A stretch of DNA of 64,000 bases from Herbiconiux solani NBRC 106740. GTDB lineage: Bacteria > Actinomycetota > Actinomycetes > Actinomycetales > Microbacteriaceae. Below are positions 1 to 8,116 of this stretch, piece after piece. How positions within the stretch are numbered: position 1 is the first letter of the stretch; every line of letters begins with the position of its first letter. Under the pieces are notes generated by a model that saw only the letters and a list, made by a program, of their open reading frames with translations, searched no databases and was not told the DNA's origin. The position numbers and the translations under genes are program-made. Location: positions 488,075 to 552,074 of the forward strand of contig NZ_BCST01000002.1 in the NCBI RefSeq assembly GCF_001571005.1, given 5' to 3'.

Positions 1-2
1 TC

Positions 3-1214
3 ATCGCCGCCTCGGCCCTCGCGGGGCTGGCACCGAACGGCGGCCTGCTGCTCGCGGCCCGCGCCCTGCAGGGAGCCTCCGCGGCACTGCTCGCCCCGGC
101 ATCCCTCGCCATCGTCACCCGCCTGTTCGTCACCCCCGCCGACCGCGCCAAGGCCCTTGGCGTCTGGGGCGCGGTCGCCGGCATCGGCAGCGCCGCCGGC
201 GTCCTGCTCGGCGGGGTGCTCACGGCGGCCTTCGGCTGGCCCGCGATCTTCTTCGTCAACGTGCCGGCCGGGCTGTTCGTGCTCCTCGTCCTCCCCCGCC
301 TCGTGCGCCGCGACCGGATGAACGCCACCGACACCGAGAACACCAACGCGAACGCCAACACCAGCAACAGCAACAGCACCAACACCACCCCCGCCAAGCT
401 CGACCTCCCCGGCGCTGCTACCGTCACCGGAGGCCTCATCGCCCTGGTCGCCGGCCTCAGCGCCGCAGGCCAGGCCGGCTTCGGTTCCCCCCTCGTGATC
501 GCCCTCTTCGCCGTCGCCGTCGCCCTCCTCACCGCCTTCGCGCTGATCGAACGCCGCAGCCCCGCGCCGCTGGTCGACCTGGCGATCTTCCGGCGCCCGG
601 CCGTCACCGGCGGCAACCTCGCCATGCTCCTGATCGGGGCCGCCACCACCGCCACCTTCTTCGCCCTCTCCGTCTTCATGCAGGACGTGCTCGGCTTCGA
701 CGCCCTCACCTCCGGCCTGACGCAGCTCCCCCTCGCCGGCACCCTCGTCGTCGCGGCCGCCACGGTCCCGGCCCTGATGGCCCGGATCGGCGCCCGCCCC
801 GTGCTCGTCGGCGCCCTGGTCGTGCTGGCTGCCGGCCTGATCTGGCTCTCGTTCGCCCCGGCCGGCGCCGGGTTCGTCAGCGACCTGCTCGCCCCGACCA
901 TCGTGATCGGCGCCGGGCTCGGCGCATCCTTCGTCGCGGTCACCGACCTCGCCGTGAGCGGCACCAGCGGGACGGATGCGGGACTCGCCAGCGGACTGGT
1001 CAACACCAGCCAGCAGATCGGCGGCGCCCTCGGACTCGCGGTGCTGTCGACGATCGCGGCTGCGGTCACGAGCGGAGCCCTCGGATCCGGAGCAGCCCCG
1101 GCCGTCGCCGCGACCTCGGGCTTCAGCGCCGTCTTCGTCGGAGGCGCGCTGGCCGCGCTGGTCGCCGCCACCCTCGTGCTCGCCATCCGCCCCGCCCGCG
1201 CCCGCCGCGCCTGA
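3..1214 (+). CDS. MFS drug exporter, DHA2 (EmrB/QacA) type, 5' truncated
   Basis: The reading frame is open from base 3 and is cut by the window edge, so the start is not visible. The first residues contain ARALQGASAALLAPASL followed by GVWGAVAGIGSAAGVLLGG, the helix-4/5 signature of proton-driven multidrug exporters of the DHA2 family. About ten further hydrophobic segments follow. An Asn/Thr-rich low-complexity loop (bases about 322-395) lies after the visible first half and probably is the central cytoplasmic loop. The expected role is proton-coupled export of drugs or other small molecules at the cytoplasmic membrane; the substrate cannot be inferred. The C-terminus is Arg/Ala-rich. Confidence 0.9.
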   Translation: MAASALAGLAPNGGLLLAARALQGASAALLAPASLAIVTRLFVTPADRAKALGVWGAVAGIGSAAGVLLGGVLTAAFGWPAIFFVNVPAGLFVLLVLPRLVRRDRMNATDTENTNANANTSNSNSTNTTPAKLDLPGAATVTGGLIALVAGLSAAGQAGFGSPLVIALFAVAVALLTAFALIERRSPAPLVDLAIFRRPAVTGGNLAMLLIGAATTATFFALSVFMQDVLGFDALTSGLTQLPLAGTLVVAAATVPALMARIGARPVLVGALVVLAAGLIWLSFAPAGAGFVSDLLAPTIVIGAGLGASFVAVTDLAVSGTSGTDAGLASGLVNTSQQIGGALGLAVLSTIAAAVTSGALGSGAAPAVAATSGFSAVFVGGALAALVAATLVLAIRPARARRA

Positions 1215-1331
1215 CGCCCGCCCGAGCACGCGCCGCGCATCCCGCACCCGCCCCGCCCGCGCCCGCCGGGGCTGACGCCCCCGCCAGGTCCGACACCAGA
1301 CCGAACGCCCCTGCACATCCGTGCGAAACCC

Positions 1332-1360
1332 TGGCTGCGCCCCCACCGCGGTGGTACTTT
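1332..1360 (+). promoter_or_regulatory. Probable promoter of the small acidic protein gene
   Basis: TGGCTG (1332-1337) and TACTTT (1355-1360) are 17 bp apart. A perfect palindrome CCACCGCGGTGG (1343-1354) fills the end of the spacer. A near-perfect hairpin (about 1350-1375, GGTGGTaCTTT pairing with AAAGaCCACC) follows and ends just before the ribosome binding site, so the transcript may have a structured leader. Spacing and motifs are seen; function is inferred. Confidence 0.4.
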
Positions 1361-1399
1361 CGGCCAAAGACCACCGGCCATCCAATCGAGGAGGATCTC

Positions 1400-1534
1400 A
1401 TGACCGAGAAGAAGGAACACGACGGACGCGGCGAGCGCGACGGCGAGTACACCGACACCGAGGCCGAGAACGTGGACGTGCCCGAGCCCGAGAGCGGCGA
1501 GTACACCGACAGCGTCATCCCCGGCGACGAGTAG
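1400..1534 (+). CDS. Small acidic protein with GEYTD repeat, unknown function
   Basis: A 44-residue ORF, too short for most gene callers. It has a strong ribosome binding site (GAGGAGGA ending 5 nt before the ATG), a plausible promoter upstream and a near-ideal terminator just downstream, so it looks like a complete one-gene transcription unit. The protein is very hydrophilic and acidic (many Glu and Asp). It contains two copies of the pentapeptide GEYTD (residues about 15-19 and 33-37), the second followed by SVIPGDE at the C-terminus. There is no signal peptide, membrane segment or Cys. I do not recognise the family. It precedes a potassium importer transcribed from its own promoter, so no shared role is implied. 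Confidence 0.65.
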   Translation: MTEKKEHDGRGERDGEYTDTEAENVDVPEPESGEYTDSVIPGDE

Positions 1535-1551
1535 TCGACCAGGGCGAACGA

Positions 1552-1593
1552 GCGCCGCACGCCCCCGGAATCACGGGGCGTGCGGCGCTTTTT
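1552..1593 (+). terminator. Rho-independent terminator
   Basis: A perfect 14-bp stem (1552-1565 with 1575-1588), a 9-nt loop and five T residues (1589-1593). It ends the transcript of the small acidic protein gene and separates it from the downstream transporter promoter. This is the clearest intrinsic terminator in the window. Confidence 0.9.
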
Positions 1594-1647
1594 CACGCCC
1601 CGGAAATCCTGCGGCGCAGAGCGGGAATAAATCCGCCGCCGCTCAAC

Positions 1648-1675
1648 TTGACACGCGTTCGCGCGCGAGTAGTGT
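1648..1675 (+). promoter_or_regulatory. Promoter of the KimA-like gene, leaderless
   Basis: A consensus -35 TTGACA (1648-1653) and -10 TAGTGT (1670-1675) are 16 bp apart. The GTG start at 1684 lies 8 nt after the -10 box, where transcription should begin, so the mRNA is predicted to start at or next to its start codon. No 5' leader remains to hold a riboswitch. Confidence 0.7.
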
Positions 1676-1683
1676 CGTCACTC

Positions 1684-3717
1684 GTGGTTAATGAAACCCG
1701 CTCAGCGAAACGCTGGTTGATCGGCGATCCGCTGCCGAGCGACAAGCTCGAGGGTCAGCTCCTCCCCAAGCGCCTGGCACTCCCGATCTTCGCGAGCGAC
1801 CCGCTCTCCTCCGTGGCGTACGCCCCGCAGGAGCTGCTCATGATCCTGCTGATCGGCGGGCTCTCGTTCCTGACCTTCGCGCCGTGGGTCGCCGCAGCGG
1901 TCGTGCTGCTGCTCGTGGTGGTCGTGGCCAGCTACCGGCAGCTCGTGAAGGCCTACCCGAGCGGCGGCGGCGACTACGAGGTCGCCCATAAGAACCTCGG
2001 CGAGAAGGCGGGCCTGGTCGTCGCCTCGGCCCTGCTGGTCGACTACGTGCTGACGGTCGCCGTGTCGGTGGCCTCGGGCGTCGACAACATCATCTCCGCC
2101 CTCCCCGAGCTCAACCCGTGGCGGGTCGAGATCGCGGTGGGCTTCGTGATCATCCTGATGGCGGTCAACCTCCGCGGTGTCCGCGAGTCGAGCAAGGCCT
2201 TCGCCATCCCCACCTACGTCTTCGTCGCCAGCGTCGCCGCGATGATCGTGATCGGCCTGGTGCGCACGGCGTTCGGCGCCGCTCCCGTCGCCGAGTCGGC
2301 GGGCTTCGAGGTGCGGGCCGACCAGCTGACCCAGGCGGCGATGATCCTGCTGCTCCTGCGGGCGTTCTCGAGCGGATGCTCCGCCCTCACGGGCGTCGAG
2401 GCCATCTCGAACGGCGTGCCCGCGTTCCGCACCCCCAAGGTCCAGAACGCGCAGCGCACGCTCGTGCTCATGGGCGGCATCGCGATCTGCCTGTTCGCCG
2501 GCCTCACCGCCGTCGCACTGATCTCGGGCGTGCACTACGCCGAGGACGCCTGTCACCTGATCGGCTTCGCCGACTGCGCCACCACCCCGCAGCGGAGCCT
2601 GATGGCCCAGGTCGCGGCGGCGACCTTCGGCAACAACACGATCATGTTCTTCATCATCCAGGCCGCCACCGCGGCGGTGCTGCTGCTCGCGGCGAACACC
2701 GCGTTCAACGGCTTCCCGCTGCTCGGCTCGGTGCTGGCGAAGGACTCGTACGCCCCCAAGGCCATGCTGACCCGCGGCGACCGTCTCGTCTTCTCGAACG
2801 GCATGATCGTGCTGGCGCTCGCGGCGACCGCGATCCTGATCGTCTACCAGGCGAACCTGACCCAGCTCATCCAGCTCTACATCATCGGCGTCTTCGTCTC
2901 GTTCACGCTCGGCCAGACCGGCATGGTCAGGCACTGGCTCCGGATGCTCAAAGAGGGTTGCGCCGACCGGGGCGCGGTCGTGCGCTCCCTCGCCATCAAC
3001 GCGGTGGGAGCCGTCTTCACCGCGATCGTGCTGATCGTAGTGACCATCACCAAGTTCACCCACGGCGCCTGGCTCGTGTTCGCGATCATGCCCGTGCTCT
3101 TCCTGCTCATGCTCGGCGTCAACCGCTACTACCGCGACGTCAACAAAGAGGTGGAGGTCGACCCGCACACCACCTTCGGCGCGACAGGCGACCACGCCAT
3201 CGTGCTCGTGGGGCGGATGCAGAAGCCGGTGCTCAAGGCCCTCGACTACGCCATCGCCGCCCGGCACGACTCGATCGAGGCGGTGCACCTCTCGATCGAC
3301 GAGGAGCAGACCAGCCAGCTCGAGGCCGACTGGCAGTCGATGAACATCGAGGTGCCGCTCAACATCATCGAGTCGCCCTACCGCGACGTGGCGGTGCCGC
3401 TGGCGAAGTACATCATGAAGCACCAGGCCGAGCACGGCGGCGAGGTCGTGACCGTCTACACGCCGATCTACATCGTGGGGCACTGGTGGGAGACGATCCT
3501 GCACAACCACAAGGCGCGCCGCATCCGCAAGAAGCTCATGCTCGTGCACGGCGTGACCATCGCGCTGGTGCCGTGGCTGCTCGACTCCTCCGAGCTGCTC
3601 TACGGCCGCCGTTCGCGCCCGCTGCCCGGTCAGGAGCGTCGCGGCGAGCCGGTGCGTCCGGTGCCGCGCCGCCCGCACTCGGGAGACCCCGTCGTGCAGA
3701 AGCGCGGACGAGGCTGA
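1684..3717 (+). CDS. APC-superfamily potassium importer, KimA-like
   Basis: The 677-residue membrane protein has about 12 hydrophobic segments and a C-terminal soluble part (from about residue 490). It closely follows the pattern of Bacillus subtilis KimA (YdaO), a high-affinity K+/H+ symporter often misannotated as an amino-acid permease. Residues that bind K+ in KimA appear conserved: Asp39 and Tyr46 in SDPLSSVAY, the Asp of ALLVDYVLTVAVS, and the Thr of CSALTGVEAISN. The substrate is inferred from this similarity. The GTG at 1684 was chosen because a consensus promoter ends 8 nt upstream and no ribosome binding site exists for longer versions. In Bacillus, KimA is controlled by c-di-AMP through a leader riboswitch; here the predicted mRNA has no leader, so any such control would have to act on the protein. 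The Pro/Arg-rich tail is species-specific. Confidence 0.88.
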   Translation: MVNETRSAKRWLIGDPLPSDKLEGQLLPKRLALPIFASDPLSSVAYAPQELLMILLIGGLSFLTFAPWVAAAVVLLLVVVVASYRQLVKAYPSGGGDYEVAHKNLGEKAGLVVASALLVDYVLTVAVSVASGVDNIISALPELNPWRVEIAVGFVIILMAVNLRGVRESSKAFAIPTYVFVASVAAMIVIGLVRTAFGAAPVAESAGFEVRADQLTQAAMILLLLRAFSSGCSALTGVEAISNGVPAFRTPKVQNAQRTLVLMGGIAICLFAGLTAVALISGVHYAEDACHLIGFADCATTPQRSLMAQVAAATFGNNTIMFFIIQAATAAVLLLAANTAFNGFPLLGSVLAKDSYAPKAMLTRGDRLVFSNGMIVLALAATAILIVYQANLTQLIQLYIIGVFVSFTLGQTGMVRHWLRMLKEGCADRGAVVRSLAINAVGAVFTAIVLIVVTITKFTHGAWLVFAIMPVLFLLMLGVNRYYRDVNKEVEVDPHTTFGATGDHAIVLVGRMQKPVLKALDYAIAARHDSIEAVHLSIDEEQTSQLEADWQSMNIEVPLNIIESPYRDVAVPLAKYIMKHQAEHGGEVVTVYTPIYIVGHWWETILHNHKARRIRKKLMLVHGVTIALVPWLLDSSELLYGRRSRPLPGQERRGEPVRPVPRRPHSGDPVVQKRGRG

Positions 3718-3847
3718 GCGCCCGCCGTCACCCTGCCCGGCGCACGGGGTCGACCGATGGCTGCGTGCTAAACTGACCCAAGTTTTCGTCGTTGTTCGTC
3801 TCATCCGGGTGGCACCGCCCCCGGCCCGATTCGTGAGGGGGTCTCGC

Positions 3848-4054
3848 ATGGGGCGTGGCCGTCAAAAAGCCAAGCACACGAAGGTCGCACGCGAGCTGAA
3901 GTACTTCAGCCCCGACACGAACTATTCGGCGCTCGAGCGTGAACTCACGGGCAGCCAGCACGGCGAACCCGACTACTCGAAGTGGATCGACGACGACGAG
4001 GATGCGGACGCCGACGAGGCGTTCGAACCGACCGACGAGCAGAAGCGCGCCTGA
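3848..4054 (+). CDS. DUF3073 family protein
   Basis: A 68-residue protein starting MGRGRQKAKHTKVARELKYF, the signature of DUF3073, a small family nearly confined to actinobacteria. The first third is strongly basic and the rest is acidic (DDDEDADADE). The ATG follows a purine-rich GAGGGGG box 6 nt upstream. Its function is not known. In many actinobacteria, including Mycobacterium, this gene sits next to purF-purM. Here it lies close to purD-purC instead, while purM and purF are about 10 kb away, so the usual cluster appears to have been broken up. Confidence 0.92.
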   Translation: MGRGRQKAKHTKVARELKYFSPDTNYSALERELTGSQHGEPDYSKWIDDDEDADADEAFEPTDEQKRA

Positions 4055-4072
4055 GCCGAGCTTTCGAGCCCG

Positions 4073-4417
4073 CTAGACCGTCTCGTCGTTGTCGGAACCG
4101 TGTTCGCGGACGAGCTCGACCGTCACGGTGCGGGCACGACGGCGGCTGATGCGGTCGATCACGAGCGCCACGATCGCGCCCAGCGCGACGAAGATCGCGA
4201 TGATGAACAGGGCCGTGAAGCCGATCACCTGGAGGCGACTGAATTCGCCCTGCTCGGGATACGCGAAGGTCACGATGAGCGTGAGCAGCAGGCCGATCGC
4301 CGCACCGACCGCCATGAAGCGGTAGTAGCGGGGCGCACGGCGGACCGACACCGGCCCGATCTGGCCGGGTGCCTGGTCGCCGTCGCGGGTGGGCGGGACG
4401 TCGGGGTGCGAACTCAC
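4073..4417 (-). CDS. Two-TM membrane protein, unknown function
   Basis: A 114-residue protein with a hydrophilic N-terminus, two hydrophobic helices (about residues 34-53 and 63-88) and a basic, then acidic, C-terminal tail (ISRRRARTVTV ... DNDETV). It starts with GTG at 4417. The helices and topology are visible in the sequence; no catalytic or binding motif is. It follows the SCP2-like gene in the same direction with a gap of about 110 bp, so the two may be co-transcribed. Function is not assignable from sequence. Confidence 0.75.
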   Translation of the reverse strand: MSSHPDVPPTRDGDQAPGQIGPVSVRRAPRYYRFMAVGAAIGLLLTLIVTFAYPEQGEFSRLQVIGFTALFIIAIFVALGAIVALVIDRISRRRARTVTVELVREHGSDNDETV

Positions 4418-4526
4418 GCCTCTATTGTCGCGCACTCGGCTGGGCATGGGGTGCGATCGGGACGCTTTGCGCGGCTCCGTTGTGGCGCGGTTCGCGCGAT
4501 TCAGCGGTCGGGATGGTTCGCGCGGT

Positions 4527-4889
4527 TCAGCGGGCCAGGGGCACGACGGCCGAGAGATCGGCGCGCTGGCCGGAGGCGTGGATGCGGGCGGTCGCGCGAC
4601 CCTCGGCCCAGCTGAGCCGGCCGGTGGCGAGCTCGAGCCAGGTGCGTGCATCCATCTCGACCACGTTCGGCGGGGTGCCCCGGGTGTGCCCCGGGCCCTC
4701 GATGCACTGCACGGCGCCGAACGGCGGCACCCGCACCTCGACCGAGTTGCCCTCGGCGGCGTCGGCGAGCCGCTGCAGCAGGTAGCGCACGGCGGTCGCA
4801 CGGGTGTCCCGCGACGCCTGGTCGAAGTCGGCCGTGGCGGCGGCGACGGCCGCGGTGCCGTCGGCGTCGCCGATCCTCGCTTTTGCCAT
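4527..4889 (-). CDS. Sterol carrier (SCP2-like) family protein
   Basis: A 120-residue cytosolic protein resembling the actinobacterial sterol carrier family proteins that occur next to purine genes. The second half (VEVRVPPFGAVQCIEGPGHT ... TWLELATGRLSWAEG ... GQRADLSAVVPLAR) fits the SCP2 fold, which offers a hydrophobic pocket for lipids or other small ligands. No ligand is known for this branch. It is divergent from purD-purC with 87 bp between the two start codons. The ATG at 4889 is preferred because a TACCGT box ends 6 nt upstream, matching the leaderless pattern seen across this window. Confidence 0.8.
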   Translation of the reverse strand: MAKARIGDADGTAAVAAATADFDQASRDTRATAVRYLLQRLADAAEGNSVEVRVPPFGAVQCIEGPGHTRGTPPNVVEMDARTWLELATGRLSWAEGRATARIHASGQRADLSAVVPLAR

Positions 4890-4895
4890 GGGTCC

Positions 4896-4901
4896 ACGGT
4901 A
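4896..4901 (-). promoter_or_regulatory. Leaderless -10 box of the SCP2-like gene
   Basis: On the minus strand TACCGT is followed by 6 nt and then the ATG at 4889. No recognisable -35 or ribosome binding site is present. Confidence 0.5.
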
Positions 4902-4964
4902 TCCCCCGCGGGCCGGGCAGCGGCAGTCGCCCGGTGGCAGCCCGGCGGCACGGGCGCCCCTCGG

Positions 4965-4970
4965 TAGGCT
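4965..4970 (+). promoter_or_regulatory. Leaderless -10 box of purD-purC
   Basis: TAGGCT is followed by 6 nt and the GTG start at 4977. The same hexamer precedes the NUDIX, gabT and YgiC-like genes, at 6, 6 and 8 nt. Confidence 0.5.
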
Positions 4971-4976
4971 GGGGGC

Positions 4977-7304
4977 GTGAAGATCCTCGTACTCGGCTCG
5001 GGCGCACGTGAGCACGCCATCATCACCGCACTGCTGCGGGAGGAGGCGCACGAGATCGTGGCCGCTCCGGGCAACGCGGGCATCGCGGCAGTCGTGCCGA
5101 CCGTCGCGCTCGACCCGGACGACCCGAAGGCGGTCGTCGAGTACGTGCAGGCCGAGGACGTGCAGTTCGTCGTGATCGGGCCCGAGGCCCCGCTCGTGGC
5201 CGGTGTGGCCGACGCGCTCCGCACCCGCGGCATCCCCGTCTTCGGACCGGGCCGGCAGGCCGCCGCGCTCGAGGGCAGCAAGACCTTCGCGAAACGCATC
5301 ATGGATGCCGCGGGCGTGCCGACGGGTGGCGCGACGACCGCGGGCACGCTGGCCGAGGCATCCGCTGCTCTGGCGCGGTTCGGCGCCCCCTACGTGGTGA
5401 AGGCCGATGGGCTGGCCGCCGGCAAGGGCGTGTTGGTGACGAGCGACCTCGAAGCCGCGACCGCGCACGCCGCGCACTGGCTGCAGCACGGCGACGTGCT
5501 GATCGAGGAGTTCCTCGACGGCGAGGAGGTGTCGCTGTTCCTCCTCAGCGACGGGCACTCGGTCGCCCCGCTGTCACCGGCGCAGGACTACAAGCGGCTG
5601 CTCGACGGCGATCTCGGCCCGAACACGGGCGGCATGGGCGCGTACTCGCCGCTGCCGTGGCTCGACGAGCGGTTCGGCAGCGAGCAGGCCTTCGTCGACG
5701 AGGTGATCGAGACGATCGCGCTGCCCACCGTGCGGCAGCTCGCGAGCGAGGACACGCCCTTCATCGGCCTGCTCTACTGCGGACTGATCCTGACCCCGAA
5801 GGGCATCCGGGTGATCGAGTTCAACGCGCGCTTCGGCGACCCCGAGACGCAGGTCGTGCTGCCGCGGCTCGTCACGCCGCTGAGCGGCCTGCTCTTCGCG
5901 GCCGCGACGGGCACGCTCGGCGACGTGCCCCGGCCGGTGTTCTCGGACGAGGTCGCCGTGACGGTCGTGCTGGCGAGCGAGAACTACCCGGGCTCGCCCG
6001 TGACCGGTCGCGTGATCACCGGGCTCGGGGTCGACGAGTGGGCCGGCGGGGTCGGTGAGGTCGGCGGGACCGGAACCGGGGTCGAGGGCGTGAGCGTGCT
6101 GCACGCGGCGACCGACCGGGACGAGTCCGGCGACCGGCCGGTGCTGCGGGCGACCGGGGGGCGCGTGCTCAACGTCGTCGCCGTGGCTCCGACGTTCGGG
6201 CAGGCGCGGGATCGGGCGTACGGGGTGCTGGAGTCGATCGGGCTCGAGGGCGGGCAGTACCGGCGGGACATCGCGGAGCGGGTCGCGGGGGGTTCGGGGG
6301 CTGGGTCGGAATCCGTCTCGGGTTCGGCTTCCGGGTCGGGCTCTGGTTCGGATGCCGGGTCGGGCTCTGGTTCGGATGCCGGGTCGGGCTCGGGTGCCGA
6401 CGGGGTCGATGACTCCGGGTCGGCGGAGCTGCCCGGCTGGCGGCACCTCTACAGCGGCAAGGTCCGCGACCTCTACGTGCCCGCCGACACCCCCGCAGGT
6501 GCCGAGCCGGCCGCGCTCCTCGTTGTCGCGAGCGACCGGGTGAGCGCGTTCGACCACGTGCTCGAGCCCGGCATCCACGGCAAGGGCGAGCTGCTCACGC
6601 GGCTCAGCCGGTGGTGGTTCCACCAGCTCACCGGCGTGCCGAACCACCTCGTGTCCGGGGCATCCGTCTCGCAGGGCCTGCCCGGCATCCCGGACGAGCT
6701 CGCCGGGCGGGCGATGGTGGTCAAGGCGCTCGAGATGTTCCCGATCGAGTGCGTCGTGCGCGGCTACCTCTCGGGCAGCGGGTGGAAGGAGTACCAGGCG
6801 ACCCAGAGCGTCTGCGGCATCGCGCTGCCTGCCGGCCTCCGCGACGGCGACCGCCTACCCGAGCCGATCTACACCCCGGCCTACAAGGCGCCGATGGGCG
6901 AGCACGACGAGAACATCAGCTTCGAGCGCACGGTCGAGCTGGTCGGTCAGGCAGACGCCGAGGCGCTGCGCGACCTGTCGCTGGCGATCTACCGCCGCGC
7001 ATCCACGATCGCCGAGGCGCGCGGCGTCATCCTCGCCGACACGAAGTTCGAGTTCGGCCGCGACCCCGAGACCGGCGAGATCACGCTCGCCGACGAGGTG
7101 CTGACGAGCGATTCGAGCCGGTACTGGGATGCCGCGGCCTACGACTCGGGTGAGCGCACAGCGAGCTTCGACAAGCAGATCGTGCGCAACTGGCTCGCCG
7201 CGAACTGGGACCAGGACGGCACTCCGCCGACGCTGCCCGCGGAGATCGTGGAGCGGACGGTGCTGCGGTACCGGGAGCTGCTGGAGCGGCTGACCGGGGA
7301 GTAG
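4977..7304 (+). CDS. purD-purC: PurD-PurC fusion: GAR synthetase plus SAICAR synthase
   Basis: One 775-residue frame encodes two complete purine enzymes. Residues 1 to about 430 are phosphoribosylamine-glycine ligase: MKILVLGSGAREHAI, an ATP-grasp core with YVVKADGLAAGKGVLV, and GLLYCGLILTPKGIRVIEFN. Residues 485-775 are SAICAR synthase: LPGWRHLYSGKVRDLYVP, PIECVVRGYLSGSGWKEY, ILADTKFEFG. The roughly 50-residue junction is a Ser/Gly/Asp linker built from a 24-bp repeat. The whole linker has no stop codon, and no ATG or GTG lies in frame near the PurC start, so PurC could not be made separately from a normal start. Bacterial purD and purC are normally separate genes. PurD and PurC catalyse steps 2 and 7 of IMP synthesis, so channelling between them is not obvious; the fusion may simply fix a 1:1 ratio. 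Confidence 0.93.
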   Translation: MKILVLGSGAREHAIITALLREEAHEIVAAPGNAGIAAVVPTVALDPDDPKAVVEYVQAEDVQFVVIGPEAPLVAGVADALRTRGIPVFGPGRQAAALEGSKTFAKRIMDAAGVPTGGATTAGTLAEASAALARFGAPYVVKADGLAAGKGVLVTSDLEAATAHAAHWLQHGDVLIEEFLDGEEVSLFLLSDGHSVAPLSPAQDYKRLLDGDLGPNTGGMGAYSPLPWLDERFGSEQAFVDEVIETIALPTVRQLASEDTPFIGLLYCGLILTPKGIRVIEFNARFGDPETQVVLPRLVTPLSGLLFAAATGTLGDVPRPVFSDEVAVTVVLASENYPGSPVTGRVITGLGVDEWAGGVGEVGGTGTGVEGVSVLHAATDRDESGDRPVLRATGGRVLNVVAVAPTFGQARDRAYGVLESIGLEGGQYRRDIAERVAGGSGAGSESVSGSASGSGSGSDAGSGSGSDAGSGSGADGVDDSGSAELPGWRHLYSGKVRDLYVPADTPAGAEPAALLVVASDRVSAFDHVLEPGIHGKGELLTRLSRWWFHQLTGVPNHLVSGASVSQGLPGIPDELAGRAMVVKALEMFPIECVVRGYLSGSGWKEYQATQSVCGIALPAGLRDGDRLPEPIYTPAYKAPMGEHDENISFERTVELVGQADAEALRDLSLAIYRRASTIAEARGVILADTKFEFGRDPETGEITLADEVLTSDSSRYWDAAAYDSGERTASFDKQIVRNWLAANWDQDGTPPTLPAEIVERTVLRYRELLERLTGE
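6333..6398 (+). repeat. 24-bp tandem repeat coding the PurD-PurC linker
   Basis: Two perfect 24-bp copies (6333-6356, 6357-6380) and a partial third (6381-6398). Each codes the octapeptide GSGSGSDA. The repeat keeps frame and forms the core of the linker between the two enzymes. Replication slippage is the likely source. Confidence 0.9.
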
Positions 7305-7335
7305 TACTCCAGTGACGGGTGTCGGGGGTGCCGCG

Positions 7336-7341
7336 TAGGGT
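7336..7341 (+). promoter_or_regulatory. Leaderless -10 box of the alpha/beta hydrolase gene
   Basis: TAGGGT, 6 nt, then the ATG at 7348. No ribosome binding site is visible. Confidence 0.5.
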
Positions 7342-7347
7342 CTGACC

Positions 7348-8052
7348 ATGAACGTGATTCTGGTCGCAGGATTCTGGTTGAAGGGCTCGTCGTGGAACGA
7401 CGTCGTGCCCGCACTCCGCGATGCGGGGCACACCGTGCACACACCGACCCTCGAAGGCCTCGCCTCGGTCGACGACGACCGCAGGGCGGTGACCCTGGCC
7501 TCTCAGACCGCCGAGATCGTGGCCCTGATCGACTCGATCCCGGCGGCGGAGCAGATCGTGCTGGTCGGTCATTCGGGTGGCGGGTCGATCATCCACGGTG
7601 CGGTCGACGCACGGCCGGCTCGCGTCGTGCGGGCGGTCTATGTCGACAGCTGGCCCACCGCCGACGGGGTCGCGGTGAACCTCGAGCTGCCGGCGGAGGG
7701 GGCGGATGTGCCGCTGCCGCGCTGGGACGGGTTCGGCGAGGCCGATCTGCGCGAGCTGACGGATGATCTGCGGGCGTGGTTCCGGTCGATCGCGGTGCCC
7801 GAGCCGGTGCGGGTGGCGAGGGATCCGCAGCGGCTGCACGATCCGGCGCGCTTCGAGGTGCCGGTGACGCTGATCGCGACGACGTTCACCGAGGAGGAGC
7901 TGCAGGGGTATCTCGATTCGGGCGACGAGCACTTCGCCGAGTTCCCGCACCTGCGCTCGGTGACGGTCGTCGAGTTGCCGACCGGGCACTGGCCGCAGTT
8001 CACCCGGCCCCGCGAGTTGGCCGCGGCCATCCTGGAGGCGATCTCGGGCTGA
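7348..8052 (+). CDS. Alpha/beta hydrolase, EstC-like
   Basis: A 234-residue cytosolic protein with an alpha/beta-hydrolase fold. MNVILVAGFWLKGSSW carries the oxyanion-hole region, VLVGHSGGGSII is the nucleophile elbow (GHSGG), and GHWPQFTRP near the C-terminus supplies the catalytic His. The compact form without a lid domain resembles small esterases annotated as salicylate esterase-like. The substrate is unknown. It follows purD-purC by 43 bp but has its own leaderless -10 box. Confidence 0.85.
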   Translation: MNVILVAGFWLKGSSWNDVVPALRDAGHTVHTPTLEGLASVDDDRRAVTLASQTAEIVALIDSIPAAEQIVLVGHSGGGSIIHGAVDARPARVVRAVYVDSWPTADGVAVNLELPAEGADVPLPRWDGFGEADLRELTDDLRAWFRSIAVPEPVRVARDPQRLHDPARFEVPVTLIATTFTEEELQGYLDSGDEHFAEFPHLRSVTVVELPTGHWPQFTRPRELAAAILEAISG

Positions 8053-8116
8053 GTTCTTCTGAATCCGTGCCGGGCGAGGGCTGAGCGGCTGGCGGGTGCG
8101 CGCCGTCGGGCGGGGG

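Noticed and set aside
1702..3849. 715-codon open frame on the minus strand opposite the KimA-like gene
   Set aside because: It is rich in His, Arg, Asp and Gly with no recognisable domain, and it mirrors a clear membrane protein on the other strand. High GC removes stop codons from antisense frames.
6270..6430. PurD-PurC junction considered as a frameshift or assembly artefact
   Set aside because: The linker stays in one frame over its whole length, both enzymes continue without loss, and the repeats are exact multiples of three. Long-read confirmation would still be useful.
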